A stretch of DNA of 18,438 nt from CAYPZT01 sp964415435 (GCA_964415435.1 CAYPZT010000021.1:1-18438); one strand, 5' to 3'; positions 1 through 6,441 are shown, counted from the stretch's first letter. Made by a program: numbers and translations. Notes: generated from the letters alone by a model not told the origin.

Positions 1-536
1 CACAAAAAATCATTTCCTATTATAAGGAAAGGGAATTTGAAAAGCTACCAGAAGTCATGCGTTTTCTTCAAGACGGAAAAAAGGTAAGCCTTATAAGCGA
101 TGCTGGAATGCCTCTTATTTCGGATCCCGGGCAACTTTTGGTTAAAACTGCAGTATCACAGGGCATACCGATCGACGTCATTCCTGGGCCTTCTGCATTG
201 ACAACACTTATCCCTTACGGCGGTTTAGGCCGTGAGCATGTACTTTTTTTGGGTTTTCTGCCGAAGAAGGATAATGAAAAGGAGAAACTATTTAAAAAGG
301 TGCAAATGGCCTCGGATATTTTTTCCGGCATACGCTGTATTTTCTACGAGTCGCCGGAACGGCTTAAAAGTACGCTCCAACTACTAGACAGGCTTATGCC
401 TTCAGCCAACATCATCATTGGGCGCGAACTGACAAAGAAGTTCCAGGAACTTATGCGGGGCACTCCGGGCTCACTCGTCAGAAACGAATATAAAGGCGAG
501 ATCTCGGCTATGCTGATTGTCGGATCTGCAAAATAA
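1..536 (+). CDS. rsmI: 16S rRNA 2'-O-ribose C1402 methyltransferase RsmI, 5'-truncated by window edge
   Basis: This is the C-terminal part of RsmI, a SAM-dependent tetrapyrrole-methylase-fold enzyme that 2'-O-methylates C1402 in the 16S rRNA decoding centre. The frame is open from base 3, so the ATG at 57 is internal and not the start; the missing N-terminus lies left of the window. Visible family motifs are SDAGMPLISDPG, the IPGPSALTTL loop, FLGFLPKK, the IFYESPERLKSTL strand-helix, GRELTKKFQE and a terminal GEISAMLIVG. The protein ends directly after the core fold without the longer C-terminal extension of many RsmI proteins. Its last 29 bp overlap the convergent DUF202 gene. The family call is firm; only the 5' end is unknown. 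Confidence 0.93.
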   Translation, partial: QKIISYYKEREFEKLPEVMRFLQDGKKVSLISDAGMPLISDPGQLLVKTAVSQGIPIDVIPGPSALTTLIPYGGLGREHVLFLGFLPKKDNEKEKLFKKVQMASDIFSGIRCIFYESPERLKSTLQLLDRLMPSANIIIGRELTKKFQELMRGTPGSLVRNEYKGEISAMLIVGSAK

Positions 537-894
537 GTACTTCAACACGGTCCCGTATTTGCTTTGCGGCTCTCACCACCGTTTCCGAGAAAGTAACAAT
601 GAGTTTTTTTTCACCTGAAATGAGTTCCTGCAGTCTTAACGAAACTTCCTCCTGCCGCAAGGTGCCGCGAGCAAAAATAGCAAATGAGAAGAAGATAAAT
701 GTCCAACCCAATATCTCCAGTTCAAAAGAGTCAAAAAATTTTATAAGCGAAATCCCCGCGATGAAGACCGTTATTGCGGTTCTTATATAGGCTAAAAAAG
801 TTCGCTCATTCGCCAAATGCGTGCGGTCGAGAGCAAGCAGATCGCGTAGTATATAATTTTTTTTGGAGTAGTTCGGATAGCGGTAGGAGGCCAT
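508..894 (-). CDS. DUF202 family small membrane protein
   Basis: The 128-aa product carries the DUF202 signature LANERTFLAYIRTAITVFIAGISL near residues 27-50. One hydrophobic segment covers about residues 36-52 and a second about 60-76. A C-terminal amphipathic, charged tail follows. DUF202 proteins are membrane proteins of unknown biochemical role. The start at 894 is supported by TTGACA-N17-TAGATT ending 5 nt before the ATG, so the mRNA is predicted to be leaderless. The 3' end overlaps rsmI by 29 bp in convergent orientation. No functional partner is evident; divergent greA shares its control region. Confidence 0.85.
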   Translation of the reverse strand: MASYRYPNYSKKNYILRDLLALDRTHLANERTFLAYIRTAITVFIAGISLIKFFDSFELEILGWTFIFFSFAIFARGTLRQEEVSLRLQELISGEKKLIVTFSETVVRAAKQIRDRVEVLILQIRQSA

Positions 895-899
895 ATTTT

Positions 900-928
900 A
901 ATCTAACAATTAAGCACTCTCTTGTCAA
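900..928 (-). promoter_or_regulatory. Promoter for the DUF202 gene
   Basis: On the minus strand a perfect TTGACA (923-928) is separated by 17 nt from TAGATT (900-905), which ends 5 nt before the ATG at 894. Almost no leader is possible. The -35 overlaps that of the divergent greA promoter. Confidence 0.6.
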
Positions 929-953
929 ATCCCAAATTTTTAAAGTGTATACT
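922..953 (+). promoter_or_regulatory. Promoter for greA, overlapping the divergent DUF202 promoter
   Basis: TTGTCA (922-927) and TATACT (948-953) are separated by 20 nt, longer than ideal. Transcription would start about 959-961, so an upstream in-frame ATG at 922 would not be in the mRNA. The -35 shares five bases with the divergent DUF202 -35. Confidence 0.45.
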
Positions 954-963
954 ACAAAGATAT

Positions 964-1419
964 ATGAGACAAAAAATGTATATTACAGCCGCAGGATATA
1001 AAAAATTACAGGAAGACCTTCGCGATCTGGAAGAAAAACGCAAACCCGCGGTAAGGGAGCTTAGTATCGCTCGTGATATGGGCGACAGGAGTGAAAACGC
1101 AGCATATAAATCGGCACGTCAAAAACTGTCCGCCCTGGACCGTCGTATTACACATCTGAAAATAACACTTCGTAACTCAGAAGTGGTGGAAAGAAAAAAA
1201 AAGGACGTAGTAGAAATCGGAGGAACTGTTACTCTTACTACAGACGGACAAAGACACGAATATACCGTTGTGGGGACGTATGAAAGTGATATAGAGTCCG
1301 GCAAAATATCCTATATTTCACCATTGGGACGAAATCTTCTCGGTAAAAAAGTTGGTCAAACTTTTTTTGTCCAAACCCCTTCAGGTATTAAAAAGTACGA
1401 AATTCTTGCCATAATTTAA
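964..1419 (+). CDS. greA: Transcription elongation factor GreA/GreB family
   Basis: The product (151 aa from ATG 964) is a typical-length GreA, which inserts its coiled coil into the RNA polymerase secondary channel to stimulate transcript cleavage and rescue backtracked complexes. The N-terminal half is an antiparallel coiled coil starting YITAAGYKKLQEDL. Its tip motif GDRSENAAYKSAR retains the Asp and Glu that coordinate the catalytic metal in GreA (usual form GDLSENAEY). The C-terminal FKBP-like half includes SYISPLGRNLLGKKVGQTFFV. An upstream in-frame ATG at 922 is rejected because it coincides with the putative -35; ATG 976 is an alternative start. No clear Shine-Dalgarno sequence is seen. 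Confidence 0.9.
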   Translation: MRQKMYITAAGYKKLQEDLRDLEEKRKPAVRELSIARDMGDRSENAAYKSARQKLSALDRRITHLKITLRNSEVVERKKKDVVEIGGTVTLTTDGQRHEYTVVGTYESDIESGKISYISPLGRNLLGKKVGQTFFVQTPSGIKKYEILAII

Positions 1420-1442
1420 TTACTCTGTTTTTAAAACCGCGG

Positions 1443-1448
1443 TATAAT
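1443..1448 (+). promoter_or_regulatory. -10 box placing the methyltransferase start as leaderless
   Basis: A perfect TATAAT ends exactly 6 nt before ATG 1455, putting the predicted transcription start at or next to the start codon. No convincing -35 is visible and no Shine-Dalgarno sequence is present. Confidence 0.5.
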
Positions 1449-1454
1449 AAAAGT

Positions 1455-2072
1455 ATGATGAGCGAACCAAAAAAAATGCTTTTCGAAACGTTGTTTTCGG
1501 ACACAAATGGCTATCATCTATCTGTGACGGGCCGAAACAAGCTTCCTCACGCTACAAAGGCTCATACCTATGGAGAGGTCACCTATGACGGATTCAAGGC
1601 AATGCTTGCGTTGGCAGACCCAAAGGCTGATGAGGTATTTTACGACTTGGGGTCAGGCACAGGTAAAGCTGTTATCTTGGCATCACTTTTTGTTCCATTC
1701 AAAAAACTTATCGGTATTGAGGTCATAAAAGATCTCTATGATGCATCAAACAGTATCCTTTTGCAGTACGAAAAACTTATCTCCGAAAATCCGGCAATAC
1801 TTACCTACAGACCCATGATCTCGTACATTCACTCAGATTTCAATGATGCGGATTTCTCGGATGCCGACATTATCTACATGAACTCGACATGTTTTGACTA
1901 TGAACTTGCCCATCTGCCGTTTATAAGAAAAATGGAAACCCTCAAAGTAGGAACTCGTGTCATCACAAATTCCATACCGCTTATTTCACCTTACTACGAA
2001 AGCAAACCGATGGGTGAGTTTAAATTCAGCTGGGGAAACGCGTCGGTTTTTCTTCAGACAAAAATTAAGTAG
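1455..2072 (+). CDS. Class I SAM-dependent methyltransferase, DOT1-like
   Basis: The 205-aa product is a Rossmann-fold methyltransferase. Motif I is YDLGSGTGKAVILASL at about residues 63-78, followed by IGIEVIKDLYDAS whose acidic residue should bind the SAM ribose. SDADIIYMNSTCF at about 135-147 sits at the motif IV position. The combination of DLGSGTGK, IGIE and a D-I-I-Y-M-N-S strand recalls DOT1-type lysine methyltransferases and their bacterial relatives, but the substrate cannot be read from sequence. A second in-frame ATG immediately follows the first. The gene lies 35 bp after greA and carries its own TATAAT, so it is probably transcribed separately. Methyltransferase is confident; DOT1-like is moderate. 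Confidence 0.75.
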   Translation: MMSEPKKMLFETLFSDTNGYHLSVTGRNKLPHATKAHTYGEVTYDGFKAMLALADPKADEVFYDLGSGTGKAVILASLFVPFKKLIGIEVIKDLYDASNSILLQYEKLISENPAILTYRPMISYIHSDFNDADFSDADIIYMNSTCFDYELAHLPFIRKMETLKVGTRVITNSIPLISPYYESKPMGEFKFSWGNASVFLQTKIK

Positions 2073-2076
2073 CATA

Positions 2077-2082
2077 TATACT
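2077..2082 (+). promoter_or_regulatory. -10 box for the XRE regulator
   Basis: TATACT ends 7 nt before ATG 2090, predicting a leaderless or near-leaderless mRNA. A TTGACA lies between the -10 and the ATG and is too close to act as its -35. Confidence 0.4.
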
Positions 2083-2089
2083 TGACAAT

Positions 2090-2359
2090 ATGAAAGTTCG
2101 GTTAGCAATAAATAAGAAGGTCGGATCTGCCTTGGTTAAGCGTAAGCCAGTCAAGCCGGAAGACAGGAAGCTTGCGCAAAATATCCGATTACTGCGCATA
2201 GCTCGCGGCATGACACAGGAAGAACTGGGAATCCGCCTGGGATTGAATACTTCATATATTGCCTACGTCGAAACGTTCAGACGTGGCGTGAGTCTGACAA
2301 CTCTTTACAAGCTTGCGAAGATTTTTAACGTTAAGGTAAAAGATCTCTTTACGTTTTAG
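2090..2359 (+). CDS. Small XRE-family helix-turn-helix regulator
   Basis: The 89-aa product has a basic N-terminal arm (about residues 1-27) followed by a Cro/C1-type HTH (about 28-86). Visible elements are LAQNIRLLRIARGMTQEELGIRLG, the recognition helix region NTSYIAYVETFRRGVS, and the closing LTTLYKLAKIFNVKVKDLF. It has no effector domain, so it is probably a simple DNA-binding regulator. Its last 11 bp overlap the convergent ATP-grasp gene. Targets are unknown; the palindrome at 4416-4431 is one local candidate operator, a guess based only on proximity. Confidence 0.85.
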   Translation: MKVRLAINKKVGSALVKRKPVKPEDRKLAQNIRLLRIARGMTQEELGIRLGLNTSYIAYVETFRRGVSLTTLYKLAKIFNVKVKDLFTF

Positions 2360-3443
2360 GCGCAGGTTTTTCTTCTTTCTTTTCCTCTTTTGCGGGCTCC
2401 TTCTCTTTACGGATCAGTGCACGCTTCACACGCTGAAGGCGACGTGTACCACTGTCTTGTTCCCATCGTTTCCATGCCAACTCAACAATCTTATTTACTA
2501 ATGTTGTGTATCCCATGCCGGCCTGAAGAGCCGCGACAGGAAGCTCTGCGGTCTGCTCCAGATATGGATTAGCGTTTACCTCAACGACATAAGGAATGCC
2601 GTCCTGAGAAAGCCTGATGTCTACACGTGCGTAATCTAGAACTTGGAGAGCCGCTGCGGCTTTCACTCCTATCATAATAATTTTATTTCTTATCTCGGGT
2701 GTGATGTCGGTTGCAATACCGAAGTTTATAAGCTTGTACAGGTCGCTTTCATCATCAAACTTGGCCTCTTCACTGTATATGTGATGAGCGCCCTCCGGGA
2801 GTTTAGAAAAATCTAGCTCAATAAGAGGAAGCTCCTCAACAGGATCATTGCCAAGCACGCTCACATAAAACTCACGACCTTCAATATATTCTTCAACAAG
2901 TGCCGTATCATGAAGTTCTTTATGAATATATTCGATTCTCCTCATAAGACTTGAGTAGTCTGTGACAAGTGATTTGTTATCAATACCCGCGGAGGCATCT
3001 TTTTTAAGAGGTTTTACAAAAAGAGGGAAGCGCATTTTTCCCGCAAACTCAAGTTTGTCCTTTGCAAATGTTGCATACTGCGGACAGGGAACATCATAAA
3101 AGGAAAGAAGTTTTTTCGTCACCGCTTTGTCTTGCCTCAGGGCAAGACCAGCTGGTGCAGTCCCTGTGAAACGTACTCCCACCATATCCAGTACCGAGGC
3201 CACATACATTTCGCCGTAATAATTATCGTTGAATGTTTCACAAAGGTTGAAGACAAGATCTGGTTTTTGTTCATCCAATTTGTCAAGCAGTTCGCGCACA
3301 TCATCGTAGATGCCCAGGAGTGATACTTTATGACCCTCGCTTGTTAAGGCGTTTGTCACTTCATCAACTACCTCATCATGGGTGTGCTCGTGCCCATCAC
3401 GGTCCTCGCCAAAAAGTACACTTATTCTTAATTTCTTATCCAT
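2349..3443 (-). CDS. D-alanine-D-alanine-ligase-like ATP-grasp enzyme
   Basis: The 364-aa protein has the DD-ligase/ATP-grasp layout. An N-terminal Rossmann-like lobe (VSLLGIYDD, DLVFNLCETF) leads into GVRFTGTAPAGLALRQDKAVTKKLL at about 89-113. The ATP-binding strand FVKPLKKDASAGID lies near 141-154, VEEYIEGREFYVSVLG near 183-198, and the Mg-binding DYARVDIRLSQDG...VVEVNANPYLE near 270-297. A Lys/Glu/Pro-rich tail covers roughly the last 35 residues and is absent from ordinary Ddl. Ddl itself joins two D-alanines for peptidoglycan, but pairing with a zinc peptidase 14 bp upstream suggests another peptide-bond-forming role. TATATT ends 6 nt before the ATG. ATP-grasp ligase is confident; substrate unknown. 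Confidence 0.8.
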   Translation of the reverse strand: MDKKLRISVLFGEDRDGHEHTHDEVVDEVTNALTSEGHKVSLLGIYDDVRELLDKLDEQKPDLVFNLCETFNDNYYGEMYVASVLDMVGVRFTGTAPAGLALRQDKAVTKKLLSFYDVPCPQYATFAKDKLEFAGKMRFPLFVKPLKKDASAGIDNKSLVTDYSSLMRRIEYIHKELHDTALVEEYIEGREFYVSVLGNDPVEELPLIELDFSKLPEGAHHIYSEEAKFDDESDLYKLINFGIATDITPEIRNKIIMIGVKAAAALQVLDYARVDIRLSQDGIPYVVEVNANPYLEQTAELPVAALQAGMGYTTLVNKIVELAWKRWEQDSGTRRLQRVKRALIRKEKEPAKEEKKEEKPAPKT

Positions 3444-3449
3444 AATTTT

Positions 3450-3455
3450 AATATA
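3450..3455 (-). promoter_or_regulatory. -10 box for the ATP-grasp gene
   Basis: On the minus strand TATATT ends 6 nt before ATG 3443, in the 14-bp gap after the peptidase stop. It fits the leaderless spacing seen across the window, but no clear -35 is visible, so cotranscription from upstream is also possible. Confidence 0.35.
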
Positions 3456-3457
3456 TA

Positions 3458-4180
3458 CTAATTATCATCTGTTGTGGAGGTATTTTCGATTTGCTGCTCA
3501 TCGTACCATTCCTGTAGCGTCATATCAATCTCTTCAACTGGCACATCCTTTTCGCCTGTCGTAACAAACGGATGAGAAAATCCGACCTTTCTCATGAGTT
3601 CATCTGTATAGCTGAGCTTGATAAAGGCAGGCGTATCTTTATACAGTTCTTTCCAGTTGAGCTCCGGGGTAAGCCAGACCGCAAATGTTTCGGCAAAGTC
3701 CTCATCGGGGTGTTTTTGGGCATACCACTCAGGCAGATGCACCACAAACGACTTATGCTGCGGAATCCACTCATATCTTTCTTTATATGGTCGAGAGAAG
3801 GGACCGAATATCTTTTCCCACCGCGGATGCAGATAGAGCTTATAGGCATAATTGAGGGCGTGTCCTGCCTCATGACGAAGGTATTTCATCGTCTCATCAT
3901 CTGTTTCTGCCTCCACACTCGTATACTTCGCTTCCATCTGTCTTAACGTTTCGTCAGCCAGATAAAAGGGGATACCTATAAGAGGTGCGTCGTGCGGACA
4001 ACCCCACTCATCAGAAAGATAGCACTCCGGATGAAAAAGGATATTTTTAGCTCTAAGTTCGTCATAAAGCTGTGCAATCTGGCTTTCCAGTTTCGAACCC
4101 GGAATAGTTAATCCAAGGTTGTTTATCGGTGTAGCAAGAAGCTTCTGGACTTCTTCATCGCTATCGGCAGTGATGGACAT
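3458..4180 (-). CDS. Putative zinc metallopeptidase (HEAGH motif)
   Basis: The product is 240 aa from ATG 4180. HEAGH at residues 103-107 is a gluzincin-type zinc site, and HPDEDFAETFAVWL near 157-170 probably supplies the third ligand (Glu164). This arrangement resembles the putative zinc-binding metallopeptidase (Peptidase_Mx-like) families. No signal peptide is seen, so it is probably cytoplasmic. A start 12 codons upstream at 4216 would overlap the preceding gene; 4180 is preferred because TATACT ends exactly 6 nt before it. It forms a minus-strand cluster with the 70-aa protein upstream and the ATP-grasp ligase downstream, coupling peptide cleavage to peptide ligation. The true substrate is unknown. 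Confidence 0.7.
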   Translation of the reverse strand: MSITADSDEEVQKLLATPINNLGLTIPGSKLESQIAQLYDELRAKNILFHPECYLSDEWGCPHDAPLIGIPFYLADETLRQMEAKYTSVEAETDDETMKYLRHEAGHALNYAYKLYLHPRWEKIFGPFSRPYKERYEWIPQHKSFVVHLPEWYAQKHPDEDFAETFAVWLTPELNWKELYKDTPAFIKLSYTDELMRKVGFSHPFVTTGEKDVPVEEIDMTLQEWYDEQQIENTSTTDDN

Positions 4181-4186
4181 TGGATA

Positions 4187-4192
4187 AGTATA
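4187..4192 (-). promoter_or_regulatory. -10 box deciding the peptidase start
   Basis: TATACT on the minus strand ends 6 nt before ATG 4180. This supports 4180 as the start over the longer in-frame option at 4216. Confidence 0.4.
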
Positions 4193-4199
4193 ATACTTG

Positions 4200-4412
4200 T
4201 CACAGCACCAATTCATCTATTTTGAGATCGTAGTCCTTGCCATACTGGAGGTTTAATTTGTCCAGTTCCTTATCAAGCGCTTTTTTCGCCTGCGCCTGCG
4301 TCATGAACTTGGGACTTGTCGACTGTCTCTGATTCTTATCGCCAAACATGTAGTACCAGTATCCCTCACTTTCATATACAGACCAAACAATAGTGACTGT
4401 TTTCTTGTCCAT
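4200..4412 (-). CDS. Uncharacterised 70-aa protein
   Basis: The product starts MDKKTVTIVWSVYESEGYWYYMFG and continues with a Lys-rich helix (AQAKKALDKELDKL) and an acidic C-terminus. It has no signal peptide or membrane segment, and I do not recognise the family. It is the first gene of a minus-strand cluster with the zinc peptidase and ATP-grasp enzyme, with 19 bp to the preferred peptidase start. A TATAAT lies 8 nt upstream of the ATG within a palindrome. Its first codons are repeated on the far side of the N-gap, which is an assembly duplication and not a second gene. Confidence 0.6.
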   Translation of the reverse strand: MDKKTVTIVWSVYESEGYWYYMFGDKNQRQSTSPKFMTQAQAKKALDKELDKLNLQYGKDYDLKIDELVL

Positions 4413-4589
4413 AGGAGGACATTATAGTCCTTTTNNNNNNNNNNNNNNNNNNNNNNNNNNNNNNNNNNNNNNNNNNNNNNNNNNNNNNNNNNNNNNNNNN
4501 NNNNNNNNNNNNNNNNNNNNNNNNNNNNNNNNNNAGACCAAACAATAGTGACTGTTTTCTTGTCCATAGGAGGACATTATAGTCCTTTT
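4380..4589. repeat. 55-bp contig-end duplication flanking a 100-N gap
   Basis: Bases 4380-4434 and 4535-4589 are identical over 55 bp. Between them are exactly 100 Ns (4435-4534), a placeholder length. A 55-bp identity equals a common assembler k-mer, so the two contigs probably overlap directly and the true sequence runs from 4434 to 4590. Open frames that cross the Ns are artefacts. Confidence 0.85.
4416..4431 (-). promoter_or_regulatory. -10 box inside a palindrome, candidate operator
   Basis: Minus-strand TATAAT (4421-4426) is flanked symmetrically by AGGAC and GTCCT, giving a 16-bp palindrome centred on the -10 element, 8 nt before ATG 4412. A dyad at this position could bind a repressor that blocks RNA polymerase. 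Confidence 0.4.
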
Positions 4590-4618
4590 AAACTGTAAAC
4601 GTATTCTATTTAAAATAG

Positions 4619-4647
4619 TTGATAAAGTCATGCTTTTATCCTATAAT
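4619..4647 (+). promoter_or_regulatory. Promoter for the 163-aa protein
   Basis: TTGATA (4619-4624), 17 nt, TATAAT (4642-4647), then 6 nt to ATG 4654. This near-consensus promoter makes the upstream in-frame ATG at 4630 untranscribed, so 4654 is chosen. Confidence 0.7.
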
Positions 4648-4653
4648 ACGCGA

Positions 4654-5145
4654 ATGGGTGAACGTCGTGACGATCATAGGTTTACTGAAAAATTAAGCCC
4701 TCAATGGACCAATGCCCTTCGAGGCTTATGTCAACCCTTTGCACTATTTGAAACTGATAGAGATCCCTCCTTAAGATATAAAACCGGCTGTGACCCCCGA
4801 ACGTTTGATATTCATATAGGCGTGGAGAGTGAAGAAAGTACTTTACGACAAATTTCTCACGATACGGGAATAGATATTGGAGTACTTTTTGATATTGGAG
4901 CACAATCTTCTAAAGGGTGGGAAAAAATAATAAGAGACATGACAGATGAAATAGATATATATAAAGCGGCAACACACATGGGGTTAGTTTCAAGCCAAGT
5001 GCTTGGTGTCAATCTAAGAAGGCAGGTTAATGGAAGAATGGATAGGGTAGCGATAGTAAGATTTGATATTACCAGTCTTGGAGCGAAGACGCTCGGCTTT
5101 GTAGATGGTGTCGTCCATAGTTTCCCTGACTGCGACTCTCAATAA
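4654..5145 (+). CDS. Uncharacterised 163-aa protein
   Basis: Translation from 4654 begins MGERRDDHRFTEKLSPQW. The protein looks soluble, with no signal peptide or membrane helix, and contains patches such as DIHIGVESEESTLRQISHD and VAIVRFDITSLGAKTLGFVDG. I do not recognise the family. It is transcribed alone from a strong promoter and is convergent with the minus-strand membrane-protein pair; the Y-shaped fold at 5168-5265 lies just after its stop. Coding reality is supported by the promoter, the length and the absence of a competing frame. Confidence 0.6.
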   Translation: MGERRDDHRFTEKLSPQWTNALRGLCQPFALFETDRDPSLRYKTGCDPRTFDIHIGVESEESTLRQISHDTGIDIGVLFDIGAQSSKGWEKIIRDMTDEIDIYKAATHMGLVSSQVLGVNLRRQVNGRMDRVAIVRFDITSLGAKTLGFVDGVVHSFPDCDSQ

Positions 5146-5167
5146 TTCGTTAGCATGATGTGAAAAA

Positions 5168-5265
5168 GGCGCCGGGAGATGTAGGATTTTATGAATACGA
5201 CAAAAATGTCGTAGTGTAACTTAAGTTACACAAGATCAATAAAATCAAACACCCCTAGCGGCGCC
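5168..5265. other. 98-nt Y-shaped (three-way junction) secondary-structure element
   Basis: The outer stem pairs GGCGCC (5168-5173) with GGCGCC (5260-5265), then GGG with CCC, TGT (5180-5182) with ACA (5249-5251), and GATTTTAT (5185-5192) with ATAAAATC (5239-5246). Two abutting hairpins fill the top: TACGAC/GTCGTA (5196-5213) and a perfect 18-bp palindrome GTGTAACTTAAGTTACAC (5214-5231). Minus-strand transcripts would meet five Us right after the outer stem, so it may terminate the membrane-protein operon. It could also be a structured RNA or a small palindromic mobile element. Confidence 0.6.
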
Positions 5266-5296
5266 CATTCGCACACAACTTGCGGAAACACTTAAC

Positions 5297-5755
5297 CTAA
5301 TTCACGAACCATATAAACAGCCCTGTCAGAAAAACTACAATCCCTCCTCCACATAGTGACAGAAGATACCATCCCAATTGACTTTGATCAAACCTGGTGC
5401 GGATGACATCTGCATCTGTCACAATGATCGACAAAGTCTGAAGCTCGTAAATTTCCCAGTTACCGGAGAAATTGTTTACCTCAATCAGGTAATGAATCCT
5501 TGCTTGAGATCCTAATGGAGGCTTAATTTCCTTGCCGGTAATCGTGATATTCGGATTATCTACCGATACGATGGTGAAGGGAGACATTGACCCGATCGTT
5601 GCCTTTGCGTTGGCACCTTCAACTGTAAGAAATCGCTTCGATCCTGGAAACAAAAATTCGTCTCCATTTTGATGATCGACTTCTTGGTAGTATAGGTAAC
5701 CAAATGCCGCAGTGACAACAAAAACAATCAATGCCCATGCAATGATCTTTTTCAT
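5297..5755 (-). CDS. Membrane protein with N- and C-terminal TM helices, paralog of the upstream gene
   Basis: The 152-aa protein has a TM helix at about residues 4-23, a roughly 100-residue predicted beta-rich domain, and a second TM helix at about 129-151. Residues such as PFTIVSVDN...ITGKEIKPPLG...HYLIEVNNFSGNWEIYELQTLSIIV align with PFKLTSENG...FEPPFG...HYVLFISGFSGKWKLESKEATVMI in the upstream gene, showing a tandem duplication. A strong Shine-Dalgarno (GAGGAGG about 8 nt before the ATG) is present, unlike most genes here. It lies 63 bp downstream of its paralog with a small GGTCA/TGACC hairpin (5781-5794) between. I do not recognise the family. Confidence 0.7.
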   Translation of the reverse strand: MKKIIAWALIVFVVTAAFGYLYYQEVDHQNGDEFLFPGSKRFLTVEGANAKATIGSMSPFTIVSVDNPNITITGKEIKPPLGSQARIHYLIEVNNFSGNWEIYELQTLSIIVTDADVIRTRFDQSQLGWYLLSLCGGGIVVFLTGLFIWFVN

Positions 5756-5818
5756 TTCTTTTTCCTCCTCGAGAAATAGTGGTCAAAAATGACCGGTTGT
5801 TTATCGTACGAATTACGT

Positions 5819-6367
5819 TTACTTTGCTTGCTTTGCGCGGGCGGGGTTTCTTATTTTCCACTCAAGCACTGCATCGAATATGATCGATGACCCTGAAACC
5901 CAGCCAACAAACAGTAGTGCAGTAAAAAACAACACTGCTGTAACAAAAATCACTATGCTCCTTTCAGACGGATATAACGTTGCCGATGGCGTGTCGCGAA
6001 TCATTACTGTCGCCTCTTTGCTTTCCAGCTTCCATTTTCCCGAAAAACCGCTTATAAAGAGGACATAGTGTTCAACTTCCTCGAGGCCAAAAGGCGGCTC
6101 AAATTTTTGATCTTTTTGGCCCTGCATTGTGATTCCGTTTTCGCTTGTGAGCTTAAATGGGTATTGTGATCCGACTTCAATGGAACCACTACTTGCCGAT
6201 GGGATCAAATACCCGTCCCTAAGCTCAACTTTCTCACCGATCTTCAGATCTGCGGGCTGCAACAGAAACCATATCGTCGCAACTGCGCCGATAATGATAA
6301 CCACCAAACCGATCAAACCGAGCACTACCTTATAACCAAAGTAACGACGTCTCAATTCACGTTCCAT
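5819..6367 (-). CDS. Membrane protein with N- and C-terminal TM helices, first of a paralogous pair
   Basis: The 182-aa protein starts MERELRRRYFGYK, then a TM helix at about 13-36, a soluble domain ending ...GFSGKWKLESKEATVMIRDT, and a second TM helix at about 139-160 with a basic C-terminus. By charge the two termini should be cytoplasmic and the middle domain outside. A Shine-Dalgarno AAGGAGGAG precedes the ATG at good spacing. The 5' region carries two long inverted repeats. With the adjacent paralog it may form a hetero-oligomeric envelope complex; that is inference, and no known family is recognised. Confidence 0.7.
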   Translation of the reverse strand: MERELRRRYFGYKVVLGLIGLVVIIIGAVATIWFLLQPADLKIGEKVELRDGYLIPSASSGSIEVGSQYPFKLTSENGITMQGQKDQKFEPPFGLEEVEHYVLFISGFSGKWKLESKEATVMIRDTPSATLYPSERSIVIFVTAVLFFTALLFVGWVSGSSIIFDAVLEWKIRNPARAKQAK

Positions 6368-6391
6368 TTTTCTCCTCCTTGAGGTATTGAG

Positions 6392-6434
6392 ATGGTGGTC
6401 TCTTGTTTATTTTTTTGGGTCTCACTTCCACCAT
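6392..6434 (-). repeat. Inverted repeat in the leader of the membrane-protein pair
   Basis: ATGGTGG (6392-6398) pairs perfectly with CCACCAT (6428-6434) across a 29-nt loop that contains an A-rich tract on the transcript strand. It lies about 25-70 nt upstream of the ATG at 6367, close to the Shine-Dalgarno. Confidence 0.4.
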
Positions 6435-6441
6435 ACGTTGA

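Noticed and set aside
922..963. Longer start for greA
   Set aside because: The first codons coincide with the -35 and -10 region, and the standard GreA N-terminus begins near 964-976.
4301..4631. Open frames running through the N-gap on the minus strand
   Set aside because: They are translations across undefined bases and reuse the duplicated 55-bp contig end; they are not genes.
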